DNA of 64,000 bases from assembly GCA_022605955.1 (NCBI GenBank), contig JAKCOZ010000032.1:4340001-4404000 (forward strand), read 5' to 3'. The notes under the pieces are model-generated. The model saw only the letters and a program-made list of their open reading frames with translations, was not told where the DNA came from and made no database searches. Positions 13,301 to 26,500 of this stretch are shown one piece after another (position 1 is the stretch's first letter; every line of letters begins with the position of its first letter). The stretch is from Rallus limicola. Its lineage: Eukaryota > Chordata > Aves > Gruiformes > Rallidae. Made by a program: the position numbers and the translations under genes.

Positions 13301-16300
13301 CAGAGCGGCATTAGGCTCTCACCTCAGGTGACACTCAAGGATCCCTCATCACCTCAGACTAGAATAGGACCACAAGACTGACTCCAACTCTTAAGAAAAT
13401 TCAGCATTATACTGGAAATATTGACTAAGTTTCTCTCCTTAAAACCTTTCCTCGGCAGAGCCATTCATTTAATTTTAGGACTGGCACAAAACTAGAAGCT
13501 TCTCCCGTTTTTAGTGCTGACAGGAGCTCTGCTTGTCTAAACAAGCTAACCATACACAAGGGCTTATTACCTGACCTGACAGCTCACTATCAAATGACCT
13601 GGCAGTCATCAGGTCATAGGGGTGTTTCCATCCTATTTAGAATGGTGGAAGCAGAGCAACGCTAAGGTTTTTCCATTAAATTAGGCTAGGTTACACTTAC
13701 TCACCTGCTGAAAAAGCTATTCCTGGGCAGGTTTTTGCTATGAAGAGCCCATATAAGCGCTAAACAAACCAGTCTCAATCCTTGAAGATGACTAATCTCC
13801 ATTTTCAATATAGCAAAGATGACTCTTGTTAAAGGACAGTGACTGAGGAGACCAGGATTTATTTGAACACAGTGGTTATTGCTTGGCACTGCCATAGAGA
13901 AACAATGGAGATTACTATTAAAACTAAGGCACGCTACTGAAGTGACCAAGAGGTTTCTGTTCCTGCTGTTGTGGCCAAGTAAGCAGATTAAAGGGTTTGA
14001 GAGTCGGTGATCGTCAGTATCTGTGTATTTTGCTGTGTGTAGTTACCAACATGAGTGTTTCCACTTGCCAAAGTATTCCTGTGTAAATACACCCACAGGA
14101 TTTGCCAAATAGCTATTACTCTGAGGTGAAACTGGCTTTGCCTCCTATCCTCCTACCTGAGTACATGCATATACCACCAGCTCCTGTAGTAATTTGCATG
14201 GAATAAACCACTTCAAAGGATTTAAACACCAGCCCAGGAGCATTTCCTAGTGAAGAAATGAAGTGGAAGTCATTACTAACACAACTCTAGCCCACAAAAC
14301 ATAGAAAGGCAAACCCAAAAGGGGAAAAAGCAGCAGGGTGATATCATGGTTACACATGATTTGTTTACTGGCCTGCAGGCACCTTGCTCCAGCACAGCAC
14401 TTCTCAACAGCCACCCCACTCGTTGCACTCCTCTGCTCAGCCACAGTCACAAGCATCCATTCTAGCCAGGAAGGGACAGACTCCAAAACAGTTTGCTGCT
14501 TCCTTTAGACTCCAGACAGCGACAGAAGTGACTGGATCACATTAGATATGCCCCCCAATAAAGTCTCTTGAGATAGGTAGTGCTGGCAAGTCACTGAAGA
14601 CTAGACATTCAGCTCCCTTGATTAAAAAGCCTCCTTCGCTCCCCATCTCCCTCCTTCACATACTAACACATAAAGGGATAAAGGGCTCAGAGATAGGAAG
14701 ATGTAAATTGCCTAAGAGCCTGAGGAGGGTGGCTTACTAAAGGTGTAGCTTACCAAATAGCAGATGTTCTGGAGTACTACCTAAAGCATGCATGTCATGT
14801 CAGGCTATTCATAATATCTGGCAGGAACCTGCCCACAGCAAGAAGAAATACATGCAAATGTCTTTTTGATTCAAAGTGCAGTCGTCAGTGAACCTTCTAA
14901 TAGACAATGCAGCACCTCTATAAAGACCTCAGTATCAGGTTTCCCATCACTGAAAACTCAAGAACTTAAATTCCTGTTTGGAAACCAGTGTTTAACCCTC
15001 AGTCAAAATGAACTCCAAGTTACTTGCATCTAATGAGCTGCTTAGTGAAAGCTATTTTGATGACCAGCTGCCATAAAACATGGAAAACTCCTGGCTATAT
15101 GCAACAGGAACCAGTCCTGCAGAACTGAATTGAATCTCATTTTCAAGAAGTTTTTCCTCCAGGAAACAGAAGCTTGAGTTGCAAGATTAGTCATGCCTAT
15201 GAAAGCACAGGGACAGATACATACATGACACAAAGGGAAAGCCTAAGCCACACAGGGACAGTGCTCCCAGCTCTCCCAGAAAAGAAAAAGCTTTCTACTC
15301 AGCAAAGGGGAGAAAACAGAATTTACAAAACCCTTGGGTATATCTGAACCACTAATAATATTACTTCCTCTATCAGATAGCATTTAATCAACAGTTTTTT
15401 TCCTTGCATCCTTTTTGTTTTTCTGGTAGGCATCCATGCTTTACAAGTAGCACCCCAAATTAAAGGCAAATTCCCCTTCACCACGTTCTGTATGTGTGTA
15501 TACATATATATAAAACCCACACATACATATATATCTAAGCCTGCAGTTTGAAACCAAGGCTGAAAGCTTGCCAGCACCTTTGTCGCCATGGTTATCAGCC
15601 CAGAAAAAAGAATTCCCTTTACCAGGAGTTTATGTTAAGGTGAATTTGTCCCAAGGGAACCGTGGGTTTTGATACATCTTCTAACATTTGTTTCCTTAAT
15701 CATCCAAGTGTTTGAGGCTCTATGGAAGAAACACTGCATTCATCTCCAAGTGCTGCAGCCCTCTGGCTACAACGGGAAGGAAGAGTACACAACAACTTGA
15801 AAAAGACTTCAAGCTCAAACGCCCAAAGACAGCACTGAGCACTTCTACACTGCTACTTCATCAAGCCTCCCATCTCCCACTGCCTGTCTTGTCTTCTGCT
15901 TCGCTCTTACCCCAAAGGAAAGGGAAATTAATTGCTCCAAACCAAAGAAGATTGGATACGTCAGAGCTCCTAATGATAGTCAGATATGATCCATGCTAGC
16001 CTCCTCACAGCAGTGTCTCCGAGTCAGGGGGAGCAATAATAAACTCAAGAATAGGTGAAATCACCTGCTTTTCTCTTTAGGTAGGTGTACTTCACTTCCC
16101 AAGTACCTACTACATTACACCTAATGGTGCCCAAAGCAGTAGTGTTCATCTCACTAGAGGTCCTCCTGCAGTGTGTTTATTTTGGTGGATCCATCCATTC
16201 ACATGGATGTATTTAAACAGTTTTGGGACATGCACTGCATTAGCTTCTGAGTGCAGAGTACTGCACAACACTTACCGAGGCCCTCACGTGCCTGTTTTAA

Positions 16301-17159
16301 GCCTAATTCTTTTGGGGTGGTGTGGCAGCTGGCAATGCTGCAGAAGTCTTGCTTTACAGGAGGCAGAGTTTACAGTGGTTTAGAACTACTGAGCCACTAC
16401 AGTTGGTAATTGCCTGCAAGGCCAGGCTCTGCTCAATGAAGGCTGCCTTTGCCAGGAACAAACACAGTCTTGGAACAGACAGACACTTCTATCCCTGTTT
16501 CAGATGTTCTGGGGTTTTCTGCTACTTTTGAACTGAACTTCCTTGCATGTGGGGTTTGTCTCACGCATGGGGAAGGGCTGCTGGTCTCGCACCAAAGGGT
16601 GATCTGCCCGTTCCTCTACAGAAACAGGAGATGCACAGCAGAAAAAAATCCTCAAGAGACCCACACAAGTCCCTTTTTGCCAAGCCTGGTGAACTCCAGA
16701 TTTGCAGAGTGCCTCTGCAACTGGGACAGAAAATTCTCAGATCAAGTTGCTCACCAAGTATAGGAGATCATCACTGGCCTTGACTTCAACCTTTCGACAT
16801 TTCAAGACACTCCCAAGCAGGATATTCAAGTAGGGCTGAGCAGACAGTTACAGGAAATTAATTTTATATTCTGCTAGAGGGAATGAAGCAGCTTCTTTCC
16901 AGCTGAGAGCATATAATTATTTGGCACCAACTGGCTACATCTCAGAAACTAAGACAACAGCCCATTTTAGTAGGGTAAGCCTATTTTCCTTTGTCTCAAC
17001 TCTCCTGGTTTTCCAATCCTACCAACTATCCAGAAAAATATAAGCTGCCAGAAGGTTTGGGGCCATAATGACTAACAACACATTCTCTTCTGCACAAGCA
17101 ATTTTGCAATACACCAACTAGAGTTGTACCAGGCAACCCACCAAGGACACAATAGAACA
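7301..17159. other. Intronic sequence with one AT/GT simple repeat
   Basis: About 10 kb of A/C-rich intron without recognisable transposons. Around 15490-15536 there is an imperfect (TG)n(TA)n / (AC)n(AT)n stretch. A-rich runs occur near 7693-7706. No exon-like sequence was recognised. Confidence 0.5.
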
Positions 17160-17207
17160 AGAATCACAGCACAGCCCAGGCTGGAATGGACCTCAGAGAC
17201 CCCTAAA
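17160..17207 (-). mobile_element. Very short CR1 fragment
   Basis: AGAATCACAGCACAGCCCAG followed by GCTGGAATGGACCTCAGAGA resembles the complement of a CR1 terminus. At under 50 bp it is either a heavily truncated insertion or a decayed copy. Confidence 0.7.
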
Positions 17208-17578
17208 GCTATTTTCCTGTTTTACTTCAGCATTAACTTTCAATATAATGGCTCAAAATACATCTAGCAGACTCTGAAAGGAAAAATATTTGTCCTTATC
17301 TGAGGATATGAAAAGTGGATGGCAACCACATCTTTGATCTCCCAAAAGCAGTAGGACTAAGTTAAATACCCAAATCACCCAATTCTTAGCTGTGTGGTGA
17401 AGCTCAATTGCATCTACACTTAGCTTCTTTTACCCTGCACACTTTCACTTTTTTTTTTTTATACAAGTGCATTGGGGTGCCTGGAAAAGATTTCTTAACA
17501 AGGAATATCCAAACTAACACAGCCAACTCAACTCCTAGACCCAACACAGCCAATGACAGCTGTTAAGTTCTTCAATAC

Positions 17579-17766
17579 GAGGTGGTGAATCACTGGCACA
17601 GGCTGCCCAGAGAAGTGGTGGAGGCCCCATCCCTGGAGACATTCAAGGTCAGGCTTGATGGGGCTCTGAGCAACCTGACCTAGTGAAGATGTCCCTGCTA
17701 ACCACAGGGGGTTAGGACTAGATGGCCTCTAAAGGTCCCTTCCCACTTAACACATTCTGTGACTCT
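17579..17766 (+). mobile_element. CR1 LINE 3' tail, 5'-truncated
   Basis: Contains ACAGGCTGCCCAGAGAAGTG, GGAGACATTCAAGGTCAGGC, GGACTAGATGGCCTCTAAAG and ends ACATTCTGTGACTCT, a degraded terminal repeat. This is the plus-sense CR1 3' tail of a subfamily different from the 670-1141 copy, since the middle block reads GGGGCTCTGAGCAACCTGAC. Antisense to MCU. Confidence 0.92.
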
Positions 17767-20700
17767 ACCCCATTAGACCATATATTTATATTATTTCTGG
17801 GGCCACAGAACCCAACACCTTTACTAGGCAGACAGCTTTCCTCCTGCCTTGGAAGCTCATTGATCACTTTCCAGCAGTGAGATGGTATGTTGCATACCAT
17901 CCCATTTATTTTGGGGACTAGCATGCAAAGAAGCTTTTAGATGGTCACACACAAAGCAGCAGCTCCCAAGTCCTTTATTGGACTGGGGTAGCACAGCCCA
18001 GACACACCAGTTTCAGTCGGTACTACTTAACTTTTTACCATAATACTCAAATAGAAGAAAAAATGGCTCAGTTGATCATTGGGACATATAAGAAATAGTT
18101 GCTGTAATTACATAAACTCTTTTCCCCCCCCCATATACATCCATAGGTAGCGTTTTAGGTTCTGCCTAAGGCTATTCACCCAAGGGCAAGCTTCAAGCCA
18201 AGCCTGACACCATTTTATTTTTTCAAGATGAGGACACTCAGATTAGCTTTCCTATCCAATATATTCCGAGATGTCATTGTTTTTCCAAGCTGTCTCTAAT
18301 GAGTAATTAGAGGGGGAGGCTGGTTTTGTTTTTAGAATCAGAACTAGTTATGGCCTCTATACAGAGGAAAGAGGAATTCAGAGCAAGTAGCTCTGGTGCC
18401 AGTATTTCAAAAATAACCAACTTGCATAATCTCAAAAGCATTCTCATGGAAACTGTCCTTCAGAAAAAGGCCTTTGCTGATCCCTGGGCTTTTGACAGCA
18501 AGATCCTTATATGGATTCATACCACACAAAGGGTTTTATCCAGAGCAGTAATTTTAATGCCTATCACTAAGCATGTGTTGAAAAAATGGAGGACATGACA
18601 AAGTTTTGTGGAGGCCTTGGGATCACTTACTTTCAGGCCTCATACCAGGGCACTTCGGCAAAACCTGTGTTTTTATTTAGACATACAGTGTTTTCGTAAG
18701 AACCAGCTCCATGCCAAACGAGCTCCCAGTCAGGGATGCACCCAGTGCTCCCGAGATCAGCAAGGAGCAACCGAGATGAGTGGTGCCTCTGCTCTTCAGC
18801 AGCAGGACACTGCTCTCCAGATAGAGGGACCACGGCACATGTTTCCCAAGTATTTATAATGGAAGCAAGATAAAGAAGTGTTGTTTTTAAGACCAGACAT
18901 TAGTGCAAACAGACTGCTCCGTCAACAGGAACGCTTATCACCAAGTTCACCAGGCTCCACAGTTCCTTGACGGTTTGACAGGCAGCTTGAACTCTTCACC
19001 CATTAAAGCCACCCAGTGCATACGTCTACACTTAATCCTCCCTTCCCCCTAAAGCCTCAGAGCCAGGGCAGGCGAGACAGGTCTTCCCCCACACCTTCAC
19101 GTGCCTAAGAGCCAGCACAGGCATGCTATGCAGAGTATTAAGGGGAATGATGCTTCAGGCAACAAGCTCTAGACAGCATTCCTCATCTCAGCGTATTTAT
19201 TGCGTAGCAGCTCTGCTTCCCAAACCACAGAGGAGAAAACTGGCCAGAGAACAGAAGAGCACAGGCTCTATGAAAACACCCGGTGTACTGTAACAGCTAT
19301 GCACTGGAGATGCTTGTGAGTCTTTGTCTTCCTTCATAATGGGAAGCAAAACAGCATTCCCTCTTCCCAAGGGTGCAGACATCGTGCAGCTCTGCCATCC
19401 CACAGAGAGATCCTGTAAAAATGACATCTCAAGGTTTATGGTTTTGACAGGATCTCAGCACGAGCTAGTAGGGATACATTGGAGCAGTACTGCTCATTCC
19501 ATCACCAGTGGAGCATTTCTGATCCAAAGGCAAGTGAAACGCAGTCCGTTGTACTGTTACAGATGACCACACTCACAGTTTCCCCATGAAGTAACAGCAT
19601 CCCAGTAGACATAGATGGAGCCTGTCAAAAGTGCCTAGCTTTGCTAGAATGACATTTTATCAAGCAAAACAGCTTGAGACAAACCAAACCACCACGAGAG
19701 GGGAGCATCACATGCAGACACGTAGTCGGCAGAAGACAAACCCGCACTCCAACATCGTGGCGGTCTCCCACTGAACTCAGCACTAAAAAGAGTGAGGGGG
19801 AGTAGAAGCAGCAAGCTAAATATTTGGACAGACTTCTGAAGAACTGGTGAAGCACCACAAACTGCCTTAAGAAAAAAGCCGCAGCTTTCATTTAAAACCC
19901 AAGAACGTACTTTCATTATGACTTTCAGCACTTAATGGGGGAAGGGCACGGAGCTCATTACAGGGTCAAAACTACATCCCAAAAAGCTGTATTTGGACTG
20001 ACAACCTTTTTCTGGAGTTTCATCTTCCCATCGTGTTTCTGTGCAACACTACCTTAAGTAGTACCACAGCCAGGCATGTAATAATTCGTTCCACTCCTCG
20101 ACAGTTACACTTGGACCCACCCTACCTCTCCAAAAGGAGAAGTGCAGTGATTTGCATTTCCTTTGTCACCTGCCATTTCAGAAACCAAGCATTAAACAGG
20201 ATTAAATTACATCCATTTTTGCCCAAAGTAGCATCGTGATTATAGCCACAGGGATGCATAGAGAAAATCCAATTCTCCACAGGATTTTCTGTGATAATTA
20301 CGTTAGGCATTTAAAAATTAGCTGTAACACGTAGGTGTTGTGCACAGACTTCTGTGCTTGGGTACCAAATTTGAATTGGAGAGCTCCAACAGAGCTCAGT
20401 AGTAAAATATGGAAAAGCTTGTGCTTTAGGGAAGGAGGGTGGGGTTTTTATGTATAGCAACCCAATGCTGCAAAAAGACTTCGTTCTGTCTCTCAAAAAC
20501 AGGTCTAAGAATATCACTTGTCCTTTGCTTCTCCCCCTCAGACTGAACATCAGTTTAAGAGCTTTTAGGAGAGGAGGAAGAAAGAGGAGCTGATCCACAA
20601 GGTTAACATCAACAGGATCCTCAAGGCTGCAAACATCTGCAGCCTTCCTGGATGTGCCAAGCCTTTTTTTTCCCCAGCTGTTACAGGAAGTCTGGAGAGG

Positions 20701-23267
20701 AACAACAGAACTACTGAAATTTCTACCTCAGAAACCCAAATAGCAGCTGACCTACAGCAAACAGCAATGATTTGTCAGGAGTCTGATCCATCAGTGATCA
20801 AGGGACAAAACCAAGGGGGTGTAAGCAGCTGCAGTTCAGGTATTACATAGTACTATCATGTCAGTGCAGCTCCTCTGTCTCTTAGATGACTTCATTGCTC
20901 AGAAGAGAAATCTGGATCCATCTGTTCCCATTTGAGTATAAAATGCCTCAGTGTGACCCCTCTACAGCCCTTTACTGCAATGCACATCTGCTCTGCCTCT
21001 AAGCAGCCTGCCCATCGCCCCAGCACGGTAACACCCCTGCAATGCTAGCAATAAAACATATATCAAAGGACAAAAAAACATTTTCCAGCTGGCACCTACA
21101 GCCTCTCCATTTAGTCCACACAAAGTTCTAGGAAAGCACAAGTGTTTGAAATAGCTCTTTCAAAGGTGCTGCAAAAAGATCCTGCTCCCACACAACTCTT
21201 CTGGCTAGTGCAAAATCCTGCTAAGCCTGAGTTAGGCTGCAATTTGCAGGCAGACACAGAGCTCTGAGAAGTCCCTGCACTGCTCCCAGGCTACTGCATC
21301 AACTCTAAGAGCGCTCTCCGGCAAGCAGGCCTGTCTTCACTTCTTGAGGACCTCTCAGAGCATGCATCGGACTGATGGCTCTACTCTGCCCAAAAACTTG
21401 GCTACTTCCAGTGTTCATCTCCCATCACAGCATCCTCAGTTGTACCACCTTGCCACTATTCATTTAAAAACTAGACACGTCAGAGGAGGGAAGACAACTG
21501 AAAGCATCTGGGAAAGGATGGGTCTCCTTGGCACAGGGGACAGGTAAGCAATAACACACCCAGAAGCATGAGCTTACCTGGTCAAAATCTGTTGCAGCTT
21601 GATATCAACAGCACTGCTCATGCTCCCATTCTCTGATTTTTTTAAGCTCTACATAACATTCAGTCCCTAGATAAATTATGACACTGCAAAACTCATATTC
21701 CATGTACAACCCACTGTCCAACATCATCTGGCTTTGCATTCGTGAGACAGACTGGTTTGAACAGCGCCAGATTCATACGCTTCACTTCTCACCATCTGCA
21801 GACCAAGGCTTTGTACTAAGAGCTCAAGGTGGCTCTGGCCAAGTTGTGACCCTCACCTGAGTCAGGCACCTCTGCAAGTACAATTTATCAGGAAGGTTTG
21901 ATTAATGGTAGGGGAGGAAAACAAATAGCAGCACTGAAAAACAGACACCGTGGTCAAGCATTACTGACATTGCACCAAAACTCTTACCCAAACCATAAGT
22001 ATGTTTCTGATCCCATCCTGTATTGCAGGAGCTGTAGCTTATACCATCTCTTTGAGAGCCACTGACAGCAGCCTATGGAAGAGCTTCTCTCAACTCCCAT
22101 CGATACCTACACTGCTGCCATCCGCCCAAAGTACATAAGGGGAGCTAAAGCCAACCTGAAAAAAGAAAGCAACAAAACCTAACCCACACAGGTCTGAACA
22201 GCCAGGCACTATTTACACACACAAATCTCTCTAACTGTTGATAAAGGTTTCTGCTTTCAGTCAATTTGCTAAAGACTAGTGGGGTGAGGCAGGATACATC
22301 CTGCCTCCTCACGCTACCCCGCCAGCAGCCCTAAGGAGATGCCCAGACACACCTTTGATCACTGCTATTACATATGTCTAATCTTGATCCTCATTAAAGG
22401 AACTGCTAAGAAATCCCTTTTATGACATTTATTTTTATACATGCTTTCAGGAACGGAAAAAAGACCAGACAGTGCCTTCCAGGAACCAACATCCTGACCA
22501 AGATTAGCAAGATCTACAGATACTACCAGATCTCTCACCCCAAAGAATAATTTACTCCAGGTGCAGTCATAATGAGTACATAACCACAAGTGTTTACCAT
22601 GGCCTTCCTCCCTATGTTTATCTGGAGTCAAGTTTGGCATTGAATTAAAAGTATGGTGTGAGTGAGGTTAGTTCCACCAGCTACACAACAGGTATTTCAA
22701 ATCTCTTTTCCAGAGCGTGGCTGCCAAGCTCATGCATGCATTACACATTAAATATCTCACAGCAACGCCAAATCTGTCCCTTGCATATGAAGTCACAGAT
22801 CAGGTTCTTGTGAGTTTAACGTCAAAGGAAATGAACTCAAGGGAGCCCAGAGGAGCTACGTGAAATTTGAACCACTCCATCTGCTTCTTGTTCAAAGAAA
22901 TTTCCCTCTGAAGCTGCTGGTATGTGAACTATGTTTATCACCTGAAAAAATTGCAACAAGTTGCTCTTCAATTCTGAACAGGACCAGTACAGGTTGGGGA
23001 GGGGGAAATAATCTACATACTATGCTAAAGCATGCAACACAGTCTGTCTGCCTGAACACAGTGCTCAGCTTGACTCCAATAAAGCAAGAGAGTCAAACAA
23101 AAAAGCAAAAATTTCTTTCCTCTGCTTATCCTACCGTTGCCTTCCAGCTCCATCAACTCTATCAGGGAGTCTGGCCTGAAATACCTCAGTAAGGAAAGAT
23201 GACAGCAAAGTTGTACGCTTGCCTTGAAAGAAGAAAGCCTCCTATGTTTGTATGCTATGTATTAAAG
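17767..23267. other. Intronic sequence, nothing recognised
   Basis: A/C-rich intron between two CR1 copies. Open frames are short and show no similarity that I recognise. Confidence 0.5.
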
Positions 23268-23512
23268 ACTCAAAGAATGCTTTGAGTTGGAAGGGACCTC
23301 AAAGATCATCTAGTTCCACCACCCCTTCCATGGGCAGGGATACCCTCCCTAAACCAGGTTGCCCAAAGCCTCATCCAACCTGGTGATGAACACCTCCAGG
23401 GATGGGGCTTCCACAACCTCTCTGTGCACCCTGTGCCAGGGCCTCACCACCCTCACAGCGACGAATTTCTTCCTAACATCCAAGGTAAACCTACCTTCTC
23501 TATCCATTTCAA
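23268..23512 (-). mobile_element. CR1 LINE fragment
   Basis: GAGTTGGAAGGGACCTCAAA, CCATGGGCAGGGATACCCTC and CCTCATCCAACCTGGTGATG are complements of CR1 tail blocks, followed by ACAGCGACGAATTTCTTCCT from further into the element. It is sense to MCU. The complement of the region near 23400-23546 has an open frame resembling CR1 3' sequence but no functional protein. Confidence 0.92.
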
Positions 23513-26500
23513 GTACAAATCTTGTTAGTTGTGCTAACACACCCACTAAAAAGAAAGTTATCCTGCATCTGTAACATCAAAATTCAATCTAACCTTAGGG
23601 AAGCACCTTACAGTTTGATATAAAGAGCACTCATATTAATCCAACTCATGCATCTGCTGTCAAAGTCCGCTGTCAAAACCACAAGAGCAAGGTAGAGAAC
23701 AAGCCATTCTCTAAAGCACGCTTGGGGTTTTCTGTAAGTCATTCAAAACAAGTTCACTGAATACAAGTTGTCCTAGATACTCGACCTGCTACAGAGAATC
23801 ATCCAAGTCTCTTGGTAATCATGGCATGCTAACCTTAAAGAAATACATATACCTTACCTGGTAGATTTAATGCTTTTGTCTCATGTATTTCAGAGTATTT
23901 CTTGAAATCTAGGACAGGAACAGACACAAACCATAGAGACAGACCAGCCCTGAAAGGCCTGTTCACAAATGCTATTGCTAGTGTTCAAACTGCTTGGGGA
24001 CAAAAGGCAGGCCGCAGGTTCGTACTAAGGATTTTGCATGTTTAGGTTCAGCCATGTCCCATACAGCATAGCAGGAGAATCATAATTATCTGAAATATAC
24101 AACTGAGATGTAAATACAGGTCAAAGCTGCAATTTCAGGCCACCAACAAAATGTCAGCATGCTCCTTGCACTTGAACTGTGATAAGTCAGTCACAGATGT
24201 CACAACAGGCTGCCGTAAGGCAGTCCTGGAGGATGTATGTAGGGCATACCGAGTTAATCTTCATAGTATTCAAAGGTTCTACAAGTTCACCAGATAAATA
24301 CACATTAAATAATGCCAACAATGTAAATTCATCCTCTGGTCCTCCGTCTCTTGCCATTTATAGATGACAGCACAAGTGAAGAAGCTATAAAAGAACTCCC
24401 TTGTTACCACCTGCTCAGCCTTCAGTAGACTGTCTTCAAAAGAAGGGGGGGGGGGGGGGCAAGAAAAACCACCCTGGGAAAGTACACATTGCCAAACTGT
24501 CTCTTGCTGATGCACACAATGTTCTCCTAACAAAACAGTCTTACCCCATAGCATGCAACTCTGCCCAGACTCAAGCCATAGGAAAATTACAGCTCAACTA
24601 GAAAGATAGGGTTTATCTGCTATTTCATCATTTCTAACTGAAAAATCATGGGCATTCTATTGGTTTTAGTCATCTCTCAGGTCAAACATTAGGAAGGTGA
24701 ATAACTTGGTTGTCAGGACCCACCATGCTGTAACCCAGAATGCTTTTTCTGCCCAGCAAATACTCCTGGCTCAGATAAAAGCCCCATGACTTCCTTCCAT
24801 TTGGTTGCCTGTACTGGAAAAAAACGTGTGGTTTTAACAGTCGAAGAGGAAGAGATTACCACAGCCTTTTCAGCATCCAAAGGCTTAACAGCCTTCTAAG
24901 ACAGTATTACAGTCCAGAGAAAGGCAATTATAGGAATTCCCCTAAATCTCTCTAAATTCCTGTAAGAAATACAGGAGCAGCTAAAACAACTTAAGACAAC
25001 AGCTTGCACTTGGTCCGATACCCGCTGCACTCCCTGGCAAGACAGGAAAAGACACTGTGAGTAGTTTCTAAATGAATGTAAACTCATTTCTGCCATGACC
25101 ATAATGCAACATACTAACTGCTAAGGGTTACAGTTTGGACCACTGCACCCACTAGGTCCCAAGATGCAAGCATTCACAAGCTCATCCTCAGTTTCAAGCT
25201 GCCAGGAACTTCCACACATGGCTACATCCATGGGGAAACAGGATTAAAAGTGTCAGTCACTGAATGAGTAACAGTGTTGACTTACTAGATGGTTTTAATA
25301 GCCCTGTTGACTTCAGTGCATCCCAAAATATAATGCCATGTTGAACAGAGGTTCTCTCATCCTACAATTTTACTGACCTGACCATCTGAAAAGAGCACAC
25401 CCAAAGCTTCAGCATAGAACTCAATGTTAAATAGGCTTTATTAGATTGAGAGGTTCCCATATACAGTTAAACTCTAATAAGAAAAAATGAGACATACGAA
25501 GAAGCACAAAGACTGGTCTCCAGCTTCACCTTGTTCAGAAATGCTATGGTAGTTTCCCTCCTCAGCAGATAATGAAAACCTGCAAAAAATCACATCTTCA
25601 CCATAATAATGCATATCCCATTCTCAATTACTACTCAAAAATTCATCAGTCATTGATAACCTTAAATAAACACAGATTAAAGTCAATTTCTCAACAAATT
25701 CCATCCCCTAAAATGATATTTCAGGCAGTCTTCCTAATAAGCAGGAAGATTTAACCAACACAGTCAAAACCCTATTGGGCTTCCACATATTTTTGCAATT
25801 TTTCAAGTGCAGTTTTTCAAGTTATTCTGGGAGCACATTAACAGTTCACACCTTCCATGAAGCTGTAAGACTAGCACATAGAGAACAAAGATTTTTGGGT
25901 TTTTTGCCTTGTACATGTTACGTAAAAAGCCTCAGAAGTTCATTGCCATTAATGGACACCCAAAGTTGAATCAAGGATGATATTCAGCACCTATTCGAGT
26001 ACCTCAACGAACCAAAACCTTTGCTACCCAAGACTTCCAGGTTTTTAACTTTCATGCTGGTAGGCAAAAGCTTGAGGATAAAAATGGTAAAATACTGAGA
26101 TGAACAAAAGGTACTAGTAAAGAACAAGTAATGAGGTGGGGGTGGAAGTGGTGAAGAATCTCATTAGCCAGGCAAGAGTTTAATTAAAATGTGGAAAGAG
26201 CAGTACTGCCAAATTCTAAAAATCACATTATTTTTTGAACTAGAAGTACAGAGCCCCAGAACAATTGAGGATTTAATGCAGCTGCATTAAAACAGGAGAT
26301 GGGAAAGCAAAAGTGGAGGTGTACATGGTTAGTTTGAAGTCAGGAGTCTCTGTGTAAGCCAAATAACATTGGGGCAACACTACCACCTTCCTCACTGACC
26401 TTGGCAAAGGCAGAGAATTCACTCTCAGCACATTTAAAGATGACATCAAGTAAGGATAATGGCCAATAGGCTAAAGGGCAAGGTTAGCACTGCGGGCATC

